Positions 44,648 through 56,400 of a DNA stretch of 64,000 bases are shown in pieces. The notes beneath the pieces were generated by a model. That model was given only the letters and a program-made list of their open reading frames with translations. It was not told the DNA's origin and ran no database searches. The number at the start of each line of letters is the position of its first letter. Positions within the stretch are counted from its first letter, which is position 1. Source of the stretch: Branchiostoma floridae (lineage: Eukaryota > Chordata > Leptocardii > Amphioxiformes > Branchiostomatidae). The stretch lies in NCBI RefSeq assembly GCF_000003815.2, contig NW_023365765.1, positions 1-64,000 on the forward strand. Reading direction: 5' to 3'. The translations under genes were made by a program, and so were the position numbers.

Positions 44648-45984
44648 CCTGTCAAATTTTCAAAGCGATTCATCTCCGCTGTTTCTGGACCAAATGACTT
44701 GAAATTTGGCACAAGGGTAGAGTGGGCCAATACCCAAATGTGTTTTTTTCATTTTTTTCCTATCTGCTCCTTAAATGATTTTATTGAGGTTTTATTGCAA
44801 CTTTTGGACCAAAACTGTATATTTTGGCCCCCTGTACCATGGTATTACATCCAATTGACCTGAAAGTTGGCACAGAGGTGCTCTAGATACTTATTCAAAG
44901 GATCCATGTAAAATATGTGGTATAAATCACTTCAAAATGGCTCCTTAAGGAGGTTTTTGTGGGAGAGTTTAGGATAGGTAAGGTTGGAGTGCCGAGGTCA
45001 ACGACCTCTAGGTCATTCTGGTGTGTCAGGGCCACAGGTGTGCCAGGTAGATCCAATTATCTACCTACCTACCTAGTCCATAGACATCCAGGTGGTTGGT
45101 GGACAAGGTAAATCCAATTAGTGGCCAGCCAATGAACGAGCTTATTTTGCTGGAAGAGTCCATTGTTGGACAGGGGGTGTATTTTAAATTTTACTTTTAG
45201 ACTTTGGTGATAATGCCAATGTTTTTTTTAGCGGAAGTGTTTTCGCACTGATCCACTTGACATAAGACTACTACTGGGACAGTCCATTTTTGCACATAGG
45301 GGGGATTTAAAAAAAATCAGTTTTGCACATGGGTGATGATTCCGAATTCCATTTGTTAAATGGAAGTTTACCCCCACCTGAAGACTGTACATGAGGAGGA
45401 TTCGGCAGCCAACCAGCAAGCCTTGTGTTATCTGGAAGAGCCCATTCATGCACGGGGGACTGTTTCAAAATTCAGTTTTGGACTGGGTTGCTTCTTATAC
45501 AAAAGGCCATGTACTGTGAGTATTTCTGGACTTGTCTATTGTGCAATTTTAAACAGGGTGTGCTGTGAGATTCCATTCTTCGACGAAGGGGGTATTTTTT
45601 TAAATTCATTTTGTGGACTTTGCTGACTATTTCAGCTGATATATTTTTGGATCGCTCCACTTTACATAGGGGTATAACAGGAAGAGTCGATTCTTGCACA
45701 GAGGGGGGATTTTTTTCAAATATGGTTTTGGACGGCTGATGATTCCAAATTCCATTTCTTAGCGGAAGTGTTTTTGGAGTCGTCTATTTTTTTGAGTCCA
45801 TTCTTGAAGGGGTTTTTGTAAGATTCATTTTTGCTCATAAGTGTGATTAGTAGTTAGAAGTCATTTTAAGCAGAAGTGTTCCATTTTTGCACATGAGTGA
45901 TTTTGGAACAGTCTATTGTTACATGAGGAGGGAGATGGCTGAAATATGCTGTATTTGCTCTCAAGCAAATGTCGGCCTTTCTAG
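44562..45984 (+). mobile_element. Non-autonomous Helitron-like (HINE/Helentron-type) element
   Basis: ATATTTCAGCCA near the left end (44562-44573) is exactly complementary to TGGCTGAAATAT near the right end (45936-45947). The right end has a 6-bp hairpin ATTTGC/GCAAAT (45953-45970), then 14 bases to a terminal CTAG (45981-45984). The left end has a palindrome CCATACC/GGTATGG and a TTTC microsatellite. Subterminal inverted repeats, a 3' hairpin, a CTAG end and an internal microsatellite are marks of Helitron-like interspersed elements. No coding capacity is seen. Confidence 0.6.
44611..44649 (+). repeat. (TTTC)n microsatellite
   Basis: About nine to ten perfect TTTC units, inside the Helitron-like element. 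Confidence 0.95.
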
Positions 45985-46570
45985 TTATGAAATATTCTTT
46001 TGTTTGTAACATTGCTAGACTGTAACCTGAGCCGCTGCCGCCATTATGAAGTCAGCGATCTATGAATATATTACAAAACTAGGTTATACGGCTTTATTAT
46101 GGCATTACCTGCTGTCTGTGATTTTATTGGTATATCTATTGTTTAAAATTCCCGAATTGTCTCGGGAAAAAAAGTTTGACCCAGTATCGGGTAGTCACTG
46201 ATGGTTTATGAACATTTCAATGCGTGATTATAGTTCGATCGATGACCGTTGGCCTGATATTCTGCTGTAGTCTTTGAATCGGACACGTATGAATATGTTA
46301 CAAATGTAGGCTTTATGGCATATTTGGTGTCACATATCCACTGCGTATTGAAAGCACTGCTTTTTTGCCGTCATTTTTGAGTCAGCCATCAATCAATCAA
46401 TTACCTTTATTTAACATGGGTAACATGGGAAAATAAGGCAATTAATACAAAGTAAGTAAACACTTAACACTAAGTACTTAACAATCAAAGTGACTTAAAT
46501 TTACATCATAATAACTTGAATTTTAAAACCGTGGTAGTTCGATATGAATATATCAGTTATTCAGTCCCAC

Positions 46571-47003
46571 TAGGGCTGGGTATCGGTACAGCGTACCGGT
46601 ACAAAACCGGTTTTTCTTATTGGACAAGTCCAGAAAAACCGGACCTGAAAAAATTAGGTCGACCGGATGTTGGACCGATTAGAAAATTAACAGATATTAA
46701 CAGATATTTTATCAGGCATTCACGCGTTTTGGCGCTTGCAGGTGGAAGAAAATTAAAAGAGTGAAGTAGAGTAGAGTTTATAGTAATTTCTACCAAGTTT
46801 TACAGCCAATCGTACAGGTGCAGTTAGCGTTGTAGGACGCCAATGTAAGTCTAAAAACGCCAGTGTAAGTAATACTCCACCAAACAGATTTCTTTGTAGT
46901 GAAATGGACCATTGGTATGAGTCATACTGAATCAGGTCCGGACCTGGACCTGATCCTTTGGACCGGACCTGGACCTGAATTTTCTGTACCGGTACCCACC
47001 CCT
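46571..47003 (+). mobile_element. hAT-like MITE, 433 bases
   Basis: Ends TAGGGCTGGGTATCGGTACAG and, at the right, the complement of TAGGGGTGGGTACCGGTACAG. Flanks are AGTCCCAC (46563-46570) and AGTCCCCAC (47004-47012): an 8-base hAT-type duplication with one extra C. The inside has GGACCTGGACCTGA-type short repeats. Confidence 0.7.
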
Positions 47004-49226
47004 AGTCCCCACTAACTCGTCCAGAACATCTCTCTGCGTGCTTTACACTCTGTGATCGCCATAACCCCGTTTTGTTACGAGACGCTACGTGATGAGCATA
47101 AGGGGCCGTTACAAGCTTAATGAGGAAGCCATGTCGTTTCCTATATATATTACGGCATGATCTATGCAAAGTAGGGTCTCTAATCTTCAAGGAGATTATA
47201 CTTAGAGGTGTTTTGGACATTCATGTTAATTAAGACTTCTATAAGTAGTCAACATTAGCTTGAAGATTAGAAGCCATACTATACATAGATTATGCTCGAA
47301 TTATTTATATGTTTATCTATTTATTAAGGTTCTCCTTTACAGTGGAAGGTATGGTGGAACAGGTTTTTCATATTAGAAGACATATTTTCAAGGCCGTCAA
47401 CTGATTACATGTAGTTTTTGATATATAGTGTCGTGCACATCTCGTAAGATGTTGTGAGGCAAACTGTGAGGTCTTTCGTGATATATTAGTTTCTTCAGTG
47501 TTGAGAACCGCGATATTGAAGAGACAAGACAACAGAAAAAACAACGTTTCGATGTACCCACAACATCTGCTTTGAGATTGTAAGACTCATAAAACTGCAT
47601 GTAACTTGTAAGATAATTGATTTACATCGAGAATGGAGTCTTCTAGCCCCTATCTCATTGCAAAGCCTTCCATTTATCTATTTTTTGTGACTAATATGGA
47701 AATGTGGATTCCTTTCCAAACAGATGCGTGTCAGTTTATCTGTATGTAATTCCAGAGTCTTAAGTAGAAATGCTCAGTCTGCCAACATGTTGTTATCTGT
47801 AAACACTGCGTAAGGTATATCTTTCACAGGGACGAACATTCTTGTGAGGTAACAGAGTTTGGAGCAGGAAAGTTTGGTAGAAAAAACGTAAAGGTACAGA
47901 TCACCAGTTTGGAAATTAAATAGAGTTTCAATGATGAATTCTGCTGAAGTACAGAATACAATTATTTTGTAATGTAGCATTGTCATTTTCAAAAGGCTTT
48001 GGAAAAGTAATTGTCGTAGATTTGGAATGTACGACCGAGTATCTGAAAATGTGAGATAGCAGGACGTGGAGGCGAGATTATTAGAATAGATTAGATTTCT
48101 ACCTTCAAAACACATATATTGACTGCGTGAAAATTAGATATGTATCTTCCTTTTTATTTTGAATTTTCCATATTTCCATTAAATTTGACAGTTCTGTACA
48201 TTCATTTAGTCATTCTAATTATATTTAAATGTATTACGCAAAAGTCAAGAAACAATGCTTCACCCGAAAACGGTACTGAAGTTACGAAAATGTTTGGATC
48301 TATGGAAGATGAAATGGTATCCGAGAAAGCGTAAAAAGTGATATCTACAGTGTGATCTCTGGTCAGAAATGACTGCCTTTAGAAAGTAAAACGTGGAGCG
48401 TATCACGGTGATGTGTTATCGATATTGTGCCAGGGTGATCATGAGTTATGAGGCACATAAAAATCAGCTACAGGGGGTCCCAAACAAAGCAGAATGCAAG
48501 CAATTGCTGTTCGATGCCACGGTTGTTTCAGCAAATGTAGCAAAATGTCAAATCTTTGTTTATCATTATTTTCAATACAAACAAGAAAGAGCAATGTTTC
48601 TTATGCTTTATCGTTGTCATGGTCTGTCCTGGCGCATGTGAGTAGTTATTCGAACTTAATAAATCAGGAAACAAGATTTTATAGTATTTTTGCTCTGAGA
48701 CCACACTGCTATTGCTTCTCGTTACACGATTTTAAAGATGATTCATTGTTTATGATGTAAAACATGGTATACGTATTTTAATGTCATCCCAACATCCAGA
48801 CAAAGTTTGCTTGTTTTTAACTATTGATGCATCATATGATTACGTATTCTACACGACTTACAGCCTGCATCCCCACCCTGAATATGAAACGAGCCGTCCC
48901 TTCCTTCCCCTTCCTCCCGGCCACATCACACGCGGAAACGTTGGCCCTGAATATTCACCCTATCATTTTCTACTAAGCGCTTAGATCGATAAGATGGTCA
49001 TCCGTAGGACAGGGCCGGAGTGTCATGTCAAATTTATGCCCCTACCAAATGTTTGCCCCTACACTGCTTGGGGATTTCTAGTATACCTGAGGGAATATAG
49101 GTGAGTCACAATTATTGGGGCATGGTACTATTCAAGTAGAAGTCTTGGCGGATTTCAAGAGGAAGGGTTGTCCAGTGGAGATACTAGCTCTAACCCTAGC
49201 CCTTGCCACAACACGCGCACTACCCC

Positions 49227-49253
49227 TACCTACCTACCTACCTACCTACCTAC
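49227..49253 (+). repeat. (CTAC)n microsatellite
   Basis: About six TACC/CTAC units just before a MITE insertion. Confidence 0.9.
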
Positions 49254-49260
49254 GCCACGG

Positions 49261-49423
49261 TAATCTCTAAGCAGATCCTACCGTAGCATAAGATAGTATC
49301 AAAAGCTGCCAGAGGAGTGAAGCCAGCCTAGGACTGTGTTTGGATACATGGCAAATGTAAACCTCTTGGCTGACTACACTCCTTGGCATGTCTTATGCCA
49401 TCGTAGGATCTGCTTCGAGATTA
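49261..49423 (+). mobile_element. hAT-type palindromic MITE, copy D, complete
   Basis: TAATCTCTAAGCAGATCCTA at the left and GGATCTGCTTCGAGATTA at the right, 163 bases, flanked by the perfect 8-base duplication CGCCACGG (49253-49260, 49424-49431). This copy defines the family limits and places it in the hAT superfamily. Confidence 0.92.
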
Positions 49424-49442
49424 CGCCACGGAACAAAAATTT

Positions 49443-49523
49443 AATCACACTCCTAGGCTGGCTTCACTCCTCTGTCAGCTTTTGATACTATCTTATGTCA
49501 CCGTAGGATCTGCTTGCAGATTA
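49443..49523 (+). mobile_element. hAT-type MITE, half copy next to copy D
   Basis: The right half only: AATCACACTCCTAGGCTGGC to GGATCTGCTTGCAGATTA. It lies 20 bases after copy D. Confidence 0.8.
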
Positions 49524-49906
49524 ACAAATCTGGCGGGGCAGAAATTATCCGCGACACCTAGCTGGAGTGTGTCCAATTTTTGCCGTCCCCCGGCGATGGA
49601 AATGCGATGGAGAGCGCGCGTAGCGGAGTAATGCCGGTTGATGAAGCTTCCATTGGGTGTAATAAACTCCACAGGGTCGGTAGATTATTTGTAATCGTCC
49701 GTGGAAGCCCCAAGAGGGGGTGCCATAGGTTTTTCTCCATAATTGTGTGCAGTGAAACGCGACGTATAAATTAGGGTGTTTGGATGTGTCTTAGGCGTGT
49801 TTTACTGTCCACCATGTTTGTTGGTTAAAGATCCAAGATTCCATTATTGAATGAAAGACCTTAATTGTACATTCATGCTCCACCAAGCTAAGGTGCGCTC
49901 TAAAGA

Positions 49907-50047
49907 TGCAATACCATCAATTATGGAAGTAGAGTTAGTGAAAAATAAACTGCGAAGAACGGTTCAGAACTGTTCATAAAATTAAATCAAACTGTTCTTC
50001 GCAGTTCATTTTTCACTAACTCTATCTTCATAATTGATGCCATTGCA
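49907..50047 (+). mobile_element. Hairpin MITE, 141 bases
   Basis: Two inverted arms of about 54 bases (TGCAAT(A/G)CCATCAATTATG outside, AACTGCGAAGAAC inside) around a loop of about 35 bases. The arms differ at only a few positions. No clear target duplication was found. Confidence 0.85.
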
Positions 50048-50932
50048 TATTTATAGAGAATATAGCACCATATTTTAAATACCTCTTCTAGAATCATTTT
50101 CTGTGCGTTCTGCGTTACCGGCCACCATCGTGGATCTACCATTCCACCAACATGGCGGCCGCTGCTTATATTTCTTAATTGTTACGTCACTTGGATACAT
50201 CCAATTGTCAGAGAAATTTTCATAACAGCTTATTGTTATAAACATTGTGTCGTTTCCATCTACATTTTCTGAATAATCGGATGTTTCTGTCGTTATTATC
50301 ATTTTTGCCGGACGAACTGCTGTTGGAGACCTAAGCAGGCAACCTGATACTTGTATTTACCTTGGAGACGCCCAAGCAATTACGCAATCACTTCGCCATA
50401 AAAATATAATCATATCATACATAACACGACTTACGGCAGAACAAACTGCCACGCCCCGTTTTTCAGATCCATCCTTTAAGGCAAACCTTTTTATCTTCTC
50501 TTGCCCCCCTTCAAACGTCTTTAAATATCGACCGTTTATGTACTGATGAGTCCATTTATACAGTTAACGGCAGGGATGACACGGCAGGGTAAAACTCGAG
50601 GTTCGAAATCGATGACTGACCAACCCCCCTCCCCCTTTCCATCCTTAGTATAAACGGCATTATCCAATTATGGATGATTTATTATAGCAGCTCGTGCATA
50701 CATCCCAACTACGTTTAGGAAGATGAACGTTTGACATCCAGGCATCAGTTCAGTTGCATACAACATTCAAATACAATTCAATCTCTGCAACTGGATAAAA
50801 ATTTTTACTTCCGGACGTTTTGAGTGACATCCATCACTCTTCTTCTTCTTCAGCGTCACTAGTGAAGTCTCCGTTTTTGTATCCAGTTGTAGAGACTGAA
50901 TTCTATATGAATATTTATCCCAACTCTCTTAC

Positions 50933-51145
50933 CTCTCTTGTTGATGTCTCCGCCGCCGCTGCAGCTCCTCCACCTTCCCGGGCGTCGTCCGGCGTCGCGG
51001 CAGGGGCAGACTCCCTCCGTCCCGAGGCCTCATCCTCCTCGTCCCGCTTCGAGTACTTCTTGATCCTGCCACAGCAGAATTCAACGGCAATGAACACAGC
51101 CAGTATGTACACCAGGGTACTGACAATCCCCCACACTACATCCAT
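50933..51145 (-). CDS. Membrane-anchor first exon, probably of the IQ-motif gene
   Basis: ATG at 51145-51143 in a perfect Kozak context (GCCATGG). 71 codons to donor GAG|GTAAGA (50933|50932), phase 0. A hydrophobic segment, residues 5-23 (WGIVSTLVYILAVFIAVEF), is followed by CCGRIKKYSKR. This gives a single-pass anchor with a palmitoylatable dicysteine and a basic juxtamembrane stretch; the rest is Asp/Glu then Ala/Gly-rich. The phase fits the exon at 37618. CC next to basic residues recalls the membrane-binding N-terminus of neuromodulin. The joining to the IQ exons is inferred; it could be the start of a separate gene. Confidence 0.65.
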
Positions 51146-52439
51146 GGCTAACTATCTAATGTATAGTCTACAGCCCTTCTCTACAAGATGAATAGAGATA
51201 GAGGAGAGAGAACGCAGCCGCCCGTCTCCTTGCCAGACGCCAGCCTCGCGAAGGTGTCCTCCTGTGATTCTCGTGTTATCCTCGCGACGTCCTGAATTCA
51301 CAAATAGTTAGAATTGATGTGTCTGGGCGACGCTGACTGCTTATATGGGCGTGCACGTTTTTCCGTTATAACGTTCCGTGGCGGTCCCACGTCGATCGGT
51401 TGTCCCAGCGCACTACTACACGATATATGCTGTCACACATCGACTGAAGATGACGGACAATTATACCCTATCGTCTGTGTAACCAACGCGATCTCACGGT
51501 GCTGTATCTACGTAGGGAGACAAATATCACGCGCGAATCGGTCGCGAAGGCTGGGAATAGCTGGAATAAGTGGATAGGGACAAGGGAGACCTATATATGG
51601 GGAGCGCTGGCTCTACATCCGGTGATCTAAAACGCAAATCTTTCGACTGACGTGATTCTTCGGGTTCGCCAGCGGCGCTTGTGCCGGCTGGTTGGTTGCA
51701 AAGACTGCCGGATAATTGTGCAAAACTGTCGTACATCTAGCCGGGATTTCCTCGGCTTTGTGTCTAAGTCTCTTGTATCCCTGTAGTGTCACTTGATAAC
51801 CTTGGCAGACAAAAATAGAAACGGTCTCCTATTTCCCCCACCACCGGGGAATTCGATAGGGGCGGATCGTTAATCATTATATAAGGAGGAAAGAGGGGCG
51901 AAAGATGGGGACGTCCCGGTCAGTGACCTCCAAGCAGATGTTTGGAGGGAAGGTTTTGAATTTATGTTTTTCACATCATAATACATGCACTGTGCAATGA
52001 TGAATCTGTTGAATACGAATCCATGCTCACCTCCCAAAAACAGATAATTCCGAAACCAAACTTGTAATTCTGGTGAGCAGAAATATATGTTGCATTTTTT
52101 TCATAACGTTACGTCAACGTTACGTCATATACAGGGCAAAGTGAATATTGAATTTCGTTATCAATTTGATAGTAGCTTGGAATATATGCTGTTTTTTTTT
52201 CGTCTTTTGCCTAAAAAGCCAGGCAAATGAAGCTTGTTGAGAATCGCGTGGGGAACTGTTGAAACGAGCCCCGACTGCCCCCTTGATTGTTGTCTAGGTC
52301 ACAGACTGATGACGTCATACTGTTGTGTGTGGAGGAGAAAGACGTCCAACAGGGAGCCATGGTAACGTCCAATCTCCAAGCAGATGTAGGGATACAACTC
52401 ATTCTCTAGCTTTCTCAGGAGGCTATAAGGGTACGTGGC

Positions 52440-52640
52440 ATCGTGTGGCGCAATCGGTAAGGTGTTTGGCCCAAACCCCAGCGGTCCCTGGTTCAAAGCC
52501 GCTGATGTGCGTCGATGTTGTGCCATTGGGAAAGGCACTTTACACGACTTTCCTTACTTCACTCAGACCACCTAGGTAAATGCGTACCTGGCTTCGATCG
52601 GATAAGACGTTAAATTGTGATAGTCTCCTGTCATGTCAAT
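52440..52640 (+). mobile_element. SINE with tRNA-like head
   Basis: TGGCGCAATCGGTAAGGTG (A box), GGTTCAAAGCC (B box), then the body with TGCCATTGGGAAAGGCACTT and CACCTAGGTAAATGCG. The same body is found at 28060-28200. It lies in or just past the 3' UTR of the three-exon gene at 52680, in antisense orientation. Confidence 0.75.
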
Positions 52641-52679
52641 CCTTCCACAAAGTTGAAAGATAAATGAATGAATAGATAC

Positions 52680-52863
52680 CTAGCGTGGCTTTTCCTGATG
52701 CCACAGCAGGTCTCCCGCTCTCGGTTTTGTTTTGCTAGCTTCCGTAACAAACTGAGTGCGGTAGAACCGATATGATATAAAACAAGTGCTTTTGAAAAAG
52801 CTGACGGGGGGAGGGCGACCTGTGACATCGGTCATCCTTCTAAAAGTTCCGTAGTCAATAAAA
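52680..52863 (-). CDS. Three-exon gene (150 aa), exon 3
   Basis: Acceptor ATTTCAACTTTAG|T (boundary 52864|52863). One base completes a Cys codon begun in exon 2. Then 60 codons to the stop TAG at 52680. The residues are aromatic and basic, e.g. FIDYGTFRRMTDVTGRPPP and FFKSTCFISYRFYRTQF, ending DLLWHQEKPR. No family recognised. Confidence 0.75.
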
Positions 52864-53358
52864 CTAAAGTTGAAATTACATGTTAACGCTGGCAAAGGGC
52901 CTACGCATCGTATGTACGCCAGAACCATGACAGGCATGAATATATACAATGTTTGTAAAGCACTGGAGAGAATAACATATGCCATATAAAACGTCCACTG
53001 AAATATTAAATTATGCACTGCATTACTGTGTTTACAGCCATAATATCCATACCTGGTTTCTCATACTTGTTGGGCAAGTACAAACAAGGTCAATCCGACA
53101 AATAAAACGCATAGAAAACGACATCTAAAGCAGACAGGGTCCTACCTTCTGCTTGGAGAATAATTTCTATTATGCCTACTTTGGTGCGACCCTAATGCAG
53201 ACGTGGTAGACTGAATAGACGGAGATGGATATTATGCATTACACTGAAGGGTGTGGAGAGGATTTTGACTAACATTAACTAAAGCATATACGAGCCATAC
53301 AACTGATCTTTAGGCCATACGGACAATTTTAAAGACAATATTGAAGAGAACACATTAC

Positions 53359-53457
53359 CATTTCCCACGGTGCCAGATCCACACAAAATCTTCGTTTTCC
53401 GTCGACGACACTTCACTGTCTAGCGCAACTCCGATGAACACTTTGTTCCAAAACTCT
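53359..53457 (-). CDS. Three-exon gene (150 aa), exon 2
   Basis: 99 bases, acceptor ACTATGAACAG|A and donor AAATG|GTAATG. The first base completes Arg from exon 1; the last two (TG) join T from exon 3 to make Cys. It codes EFWNKVFIGVALDSEVSSTE followed by NEDFVWIWHRGK. An ATG eight bases upstream in frame could mislead a gene finder into a start here. Confidence 0.72.
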
Positions 53458-53465
53458 CTGTTCAT

Positions 53466-56400
53466 AGTGCGGGGTATGTGGCGAGGAAAGTCAAAATGAT
53501 CTCGAACCAGTTTAGCTCATTGAAGAGCCTGTCCTCCATGGACATAAAAGACGGACCCAATGTAAAGTATCTGTAGGTTCTTTGTACGGGAAAATTCCCT
53601 ATAGCCTAGCTCTCGTCGACAAGAACAATTGACACAGAAACATCCCGTCCTAAGGACTGACACCTCTTCCAGAAGCGGACATATCGGATGAGCGACAACA
53701 GTCGGAACTACGACTCCCAACGTCTTGGTCCGAGGCAAGGTCGCTAACTACTATAGACTACTCGCGAGGACTTCTGTTACACAGCACGCAGTACTGTACG
53801 TCAAGGCAGACACGTCCAGGAAATTCTGAACAAGAACACAGTCGTCTTCTGTCTTGGTATGAGCGAGCCGTCGGAAACACTGTTGAAATCCGTGCCACTT
53901 TTTCAATGTGCAAATGTAGGGGCACAGACCTTCTCAGCTGGTTAAACGCAGCTTGTGCGAGGATTCATCCGCAGCTTTCTCCTTTATATTCCATCACGTC
54001 GTTTTCGAAGTAATCCAGAGTTACGACCTCCTAAACCTTCATCGACGACTTCCTAAACGCCTGATATACGGCTGTTGATGTCAGGACCCGCACCCGCCTC
54101 GTCTCGTGCGTCACCCTTAAACACTCACTTCCACTTAAGTTACTAGTTGTCAGGGAAAGATCGTCACCTTTGTCGCGAGTGTCCACACAGTAGGCAGGCA
54201 TAGATCCATCGGAAATTCCATTTTGCAAAGCTAAAATCCGCAGACTTCTTCAATATAGGGCTTATGTGCAATCGTCGGAGCCTCCAGCCGGACGCTAGAT
54301 GCTCCTCCAGTGCACAGACGCGCTCTGTTAACAGAGTTATTTGCGATGCTCTCTCTTTATATTTCGCCTTTTCCTTAAAAAGGGCGCAATTGGCTGAATT
54401 ACGATGTCTCTCCGACCGAAAAGGACATAGAATGGAGAGATCCCTCAAAGAAGGAGGCACAAGGGAGCCAAGGTAATATATCACAGAAGATCAGGAATGG
54501 ATCTGCCGAAGTAGAGGGCATCTCTATGGCGAGGAAAACGAAAATAACACGCTTTTCTGCCCATAGATTGAGTTGAGTTTTGAAACACAATACTTTGTTG
54601 TAAAGAGGTCACCGTATTTGTTGGTATCATGAACGTTGCCAAGTAACTTTTGACCGATATATTGGAATCACTGGGCAGGAGCCATCATATCTGCTTTGAC
54701 ATCCATGTTTGGTGAATCACTTGTGCAGGTCATTGATGGATTACATCATTTATTTTTCGTCCCAACTAGACTTTAATTACTGAAAGATAAAGTATGATGT
54801 TCCAAACGTTCTAACTAGGACGTCCTTGTGGGATCATTGTTGGCACGTTTAAAGTACCGCTGCAAATATATTTGCAATTTCCGCTCGTGATACCTCGACC
54901 GTGTTTTCCCTTTGTGAGTTTTAGGTGGTATGTTGTCTTACTCTCGCACCTCTAAATTGTGATTTCACCACAGATCCGGTCAGGCAAACCAACCAACCAA
55001 TTTACCAAACAAAGATGGAAAGACAATTATTTGAACAATAAAACCTGTAAGACCCAGACATCAGCTGATAAGAAGTCGCAAAATAACGCAAGAAAAACAC
55101 AAAATGACCTCAATTAGAAATCGCTTCGTACACTTGTTTATCTAGCTACTGTTTAAAGCCAACAACAACAACAAAAACTTGTTCATTTTCTCCTTCTAGA
55201 GATGTCATTCCACTGCCTTTGACCGCTGAACTACGCTTGAACATCTATGATATATAACTTTGTCTCCCTGGCCGGTCCTCGTTTTGGTCGATCGGCGTGT
55301 TTCTACATCCTTAAGAGGATGAGCAGGCGAGTTCACGCCGTCGTATATCTGCAATTTGCGTCATCTCTAAAGGAACAGACGTGATATGTACCAGTGCCAC
55401 AAATTATATTGGTGTTTATGGGGCTTTGAAGCGCGTCAACGGACTTGAAGAGCACGTAGGGACCAAGCGGAGGTTCCGTCGCTTGCACAGAAGACGAAGA
55501 TGAATTGGTGAATTGCCACATTTGCATTTTAGTTTTGGTTGACTTACGTACGTATTGGTTGACGCGTACGTATTAGGTAGGCGTAAAGCAGAAATTCGTT
55601 GCACAACATATGACATTGCACTAGTGGTTAACAGTGAGGACTTATGAAATGAACGTGTTAGACAGCAAGATTGATGACTCCGCATTCCATCTATGTCCGC
55701 CGTGTTATTATTTTTTTTCAGCTGGCATCAACAGCCGTATGTTAGCTTTCAGCGTTTAGGTAACTTCGTAGATTACTTCTAAGAACTATGCTAAAATTAT
55801 TTCAGATAAATCTTCACACAATCTGATTTTATTAAGTTTGAAGAGCTGACTGGCAATACCATAAGAAACGACAGACTCACGCATATGTTTTCTATAAGGG
55901 AGGGTGCAAATTTAAAAATATGCAAGATGAAAGATGATTTTCTTGTTGTATAGAAAGAACATCACCGACAAAAGGGTAACATTCCTTTTCCGGTTATGGC
56001 AACTCTGGGCGACTGTCAAAGGTGGGGCACAAGACTGTAAAGTGTGAGCAACTGAAGATCATGCCCTGGTTTGCACTCTAAGTGAACAGTTCTCCTCGAG
56101 TTATCGCCGTATGTATCTTATACTATGCAATCATCGTATCTACTAATCTTACAAACAGTGATTGATATGTCTGCAAACATAAGCGGTATACTTATCAGAA
56201 CACATGTTACCATCGGCCTACTTGTTGCATGCAGTGCTAATCTTGTAAAAGTTGCATGCAGTGCTAATCGAAGCAGCCAGGTGGCAGTATTGCCCACGCG
56301 TTTCGACTTTTTTTTGTCGCCAGTTCCATACCAGTTGCAGTACATGTTGAAACTTTAGTCGACGAGGGAAAAATCTCTTTGAAGCCACGTGGTCATAATG

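Larger units (their letters stand above)
43100..46340 (+). repeat. Old diverged tandem repeat, interrupted by a transposon
   Basis: The phrase AGACTGTAACCTG(A/G)(G/C)CC, followed by a CCAT(C/T)TTG/CATTATGAAG-like stretch, TATGAATAT and ACAAAACTAGG, recurs at about 43671, 44044, 44365 and 46018. Units are several hundred bases and much diverged. The last gap is larger because 44562-45984 is inserted. Confidence 0.65.
37679..50932 (-). other. Putative 13-kb intron 1 of the IQ-motif gene
   Basis: No exon is supported with certainty; one possible terminal exon is listed at 40620-40820. The intron holds mariner, Helitron-like, hAT and foldback elements and diverged tandem repeats, listed separately. 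The link between the exons on either side rests on strand, order and phase only. Confidence 0.5.

Noticed and set aside
46516-46764. 82-codon ORF around 46.6 kb
   Set aside because: Covers the end of an hAT-like MITE; not conserved coding.
52440-52500. tRNA gene
   Set aside because: A and B boxes are present but no cloverleaf can be drawn and a SINE body follows.
53359-53465. Exon at 53.4 kb as a first exon starting with ATG at 53465
   Set aside because: The AG inside ATGAACAG gives the phase needed to join the strong first exon at 57360-57529, which has a better start and donor.
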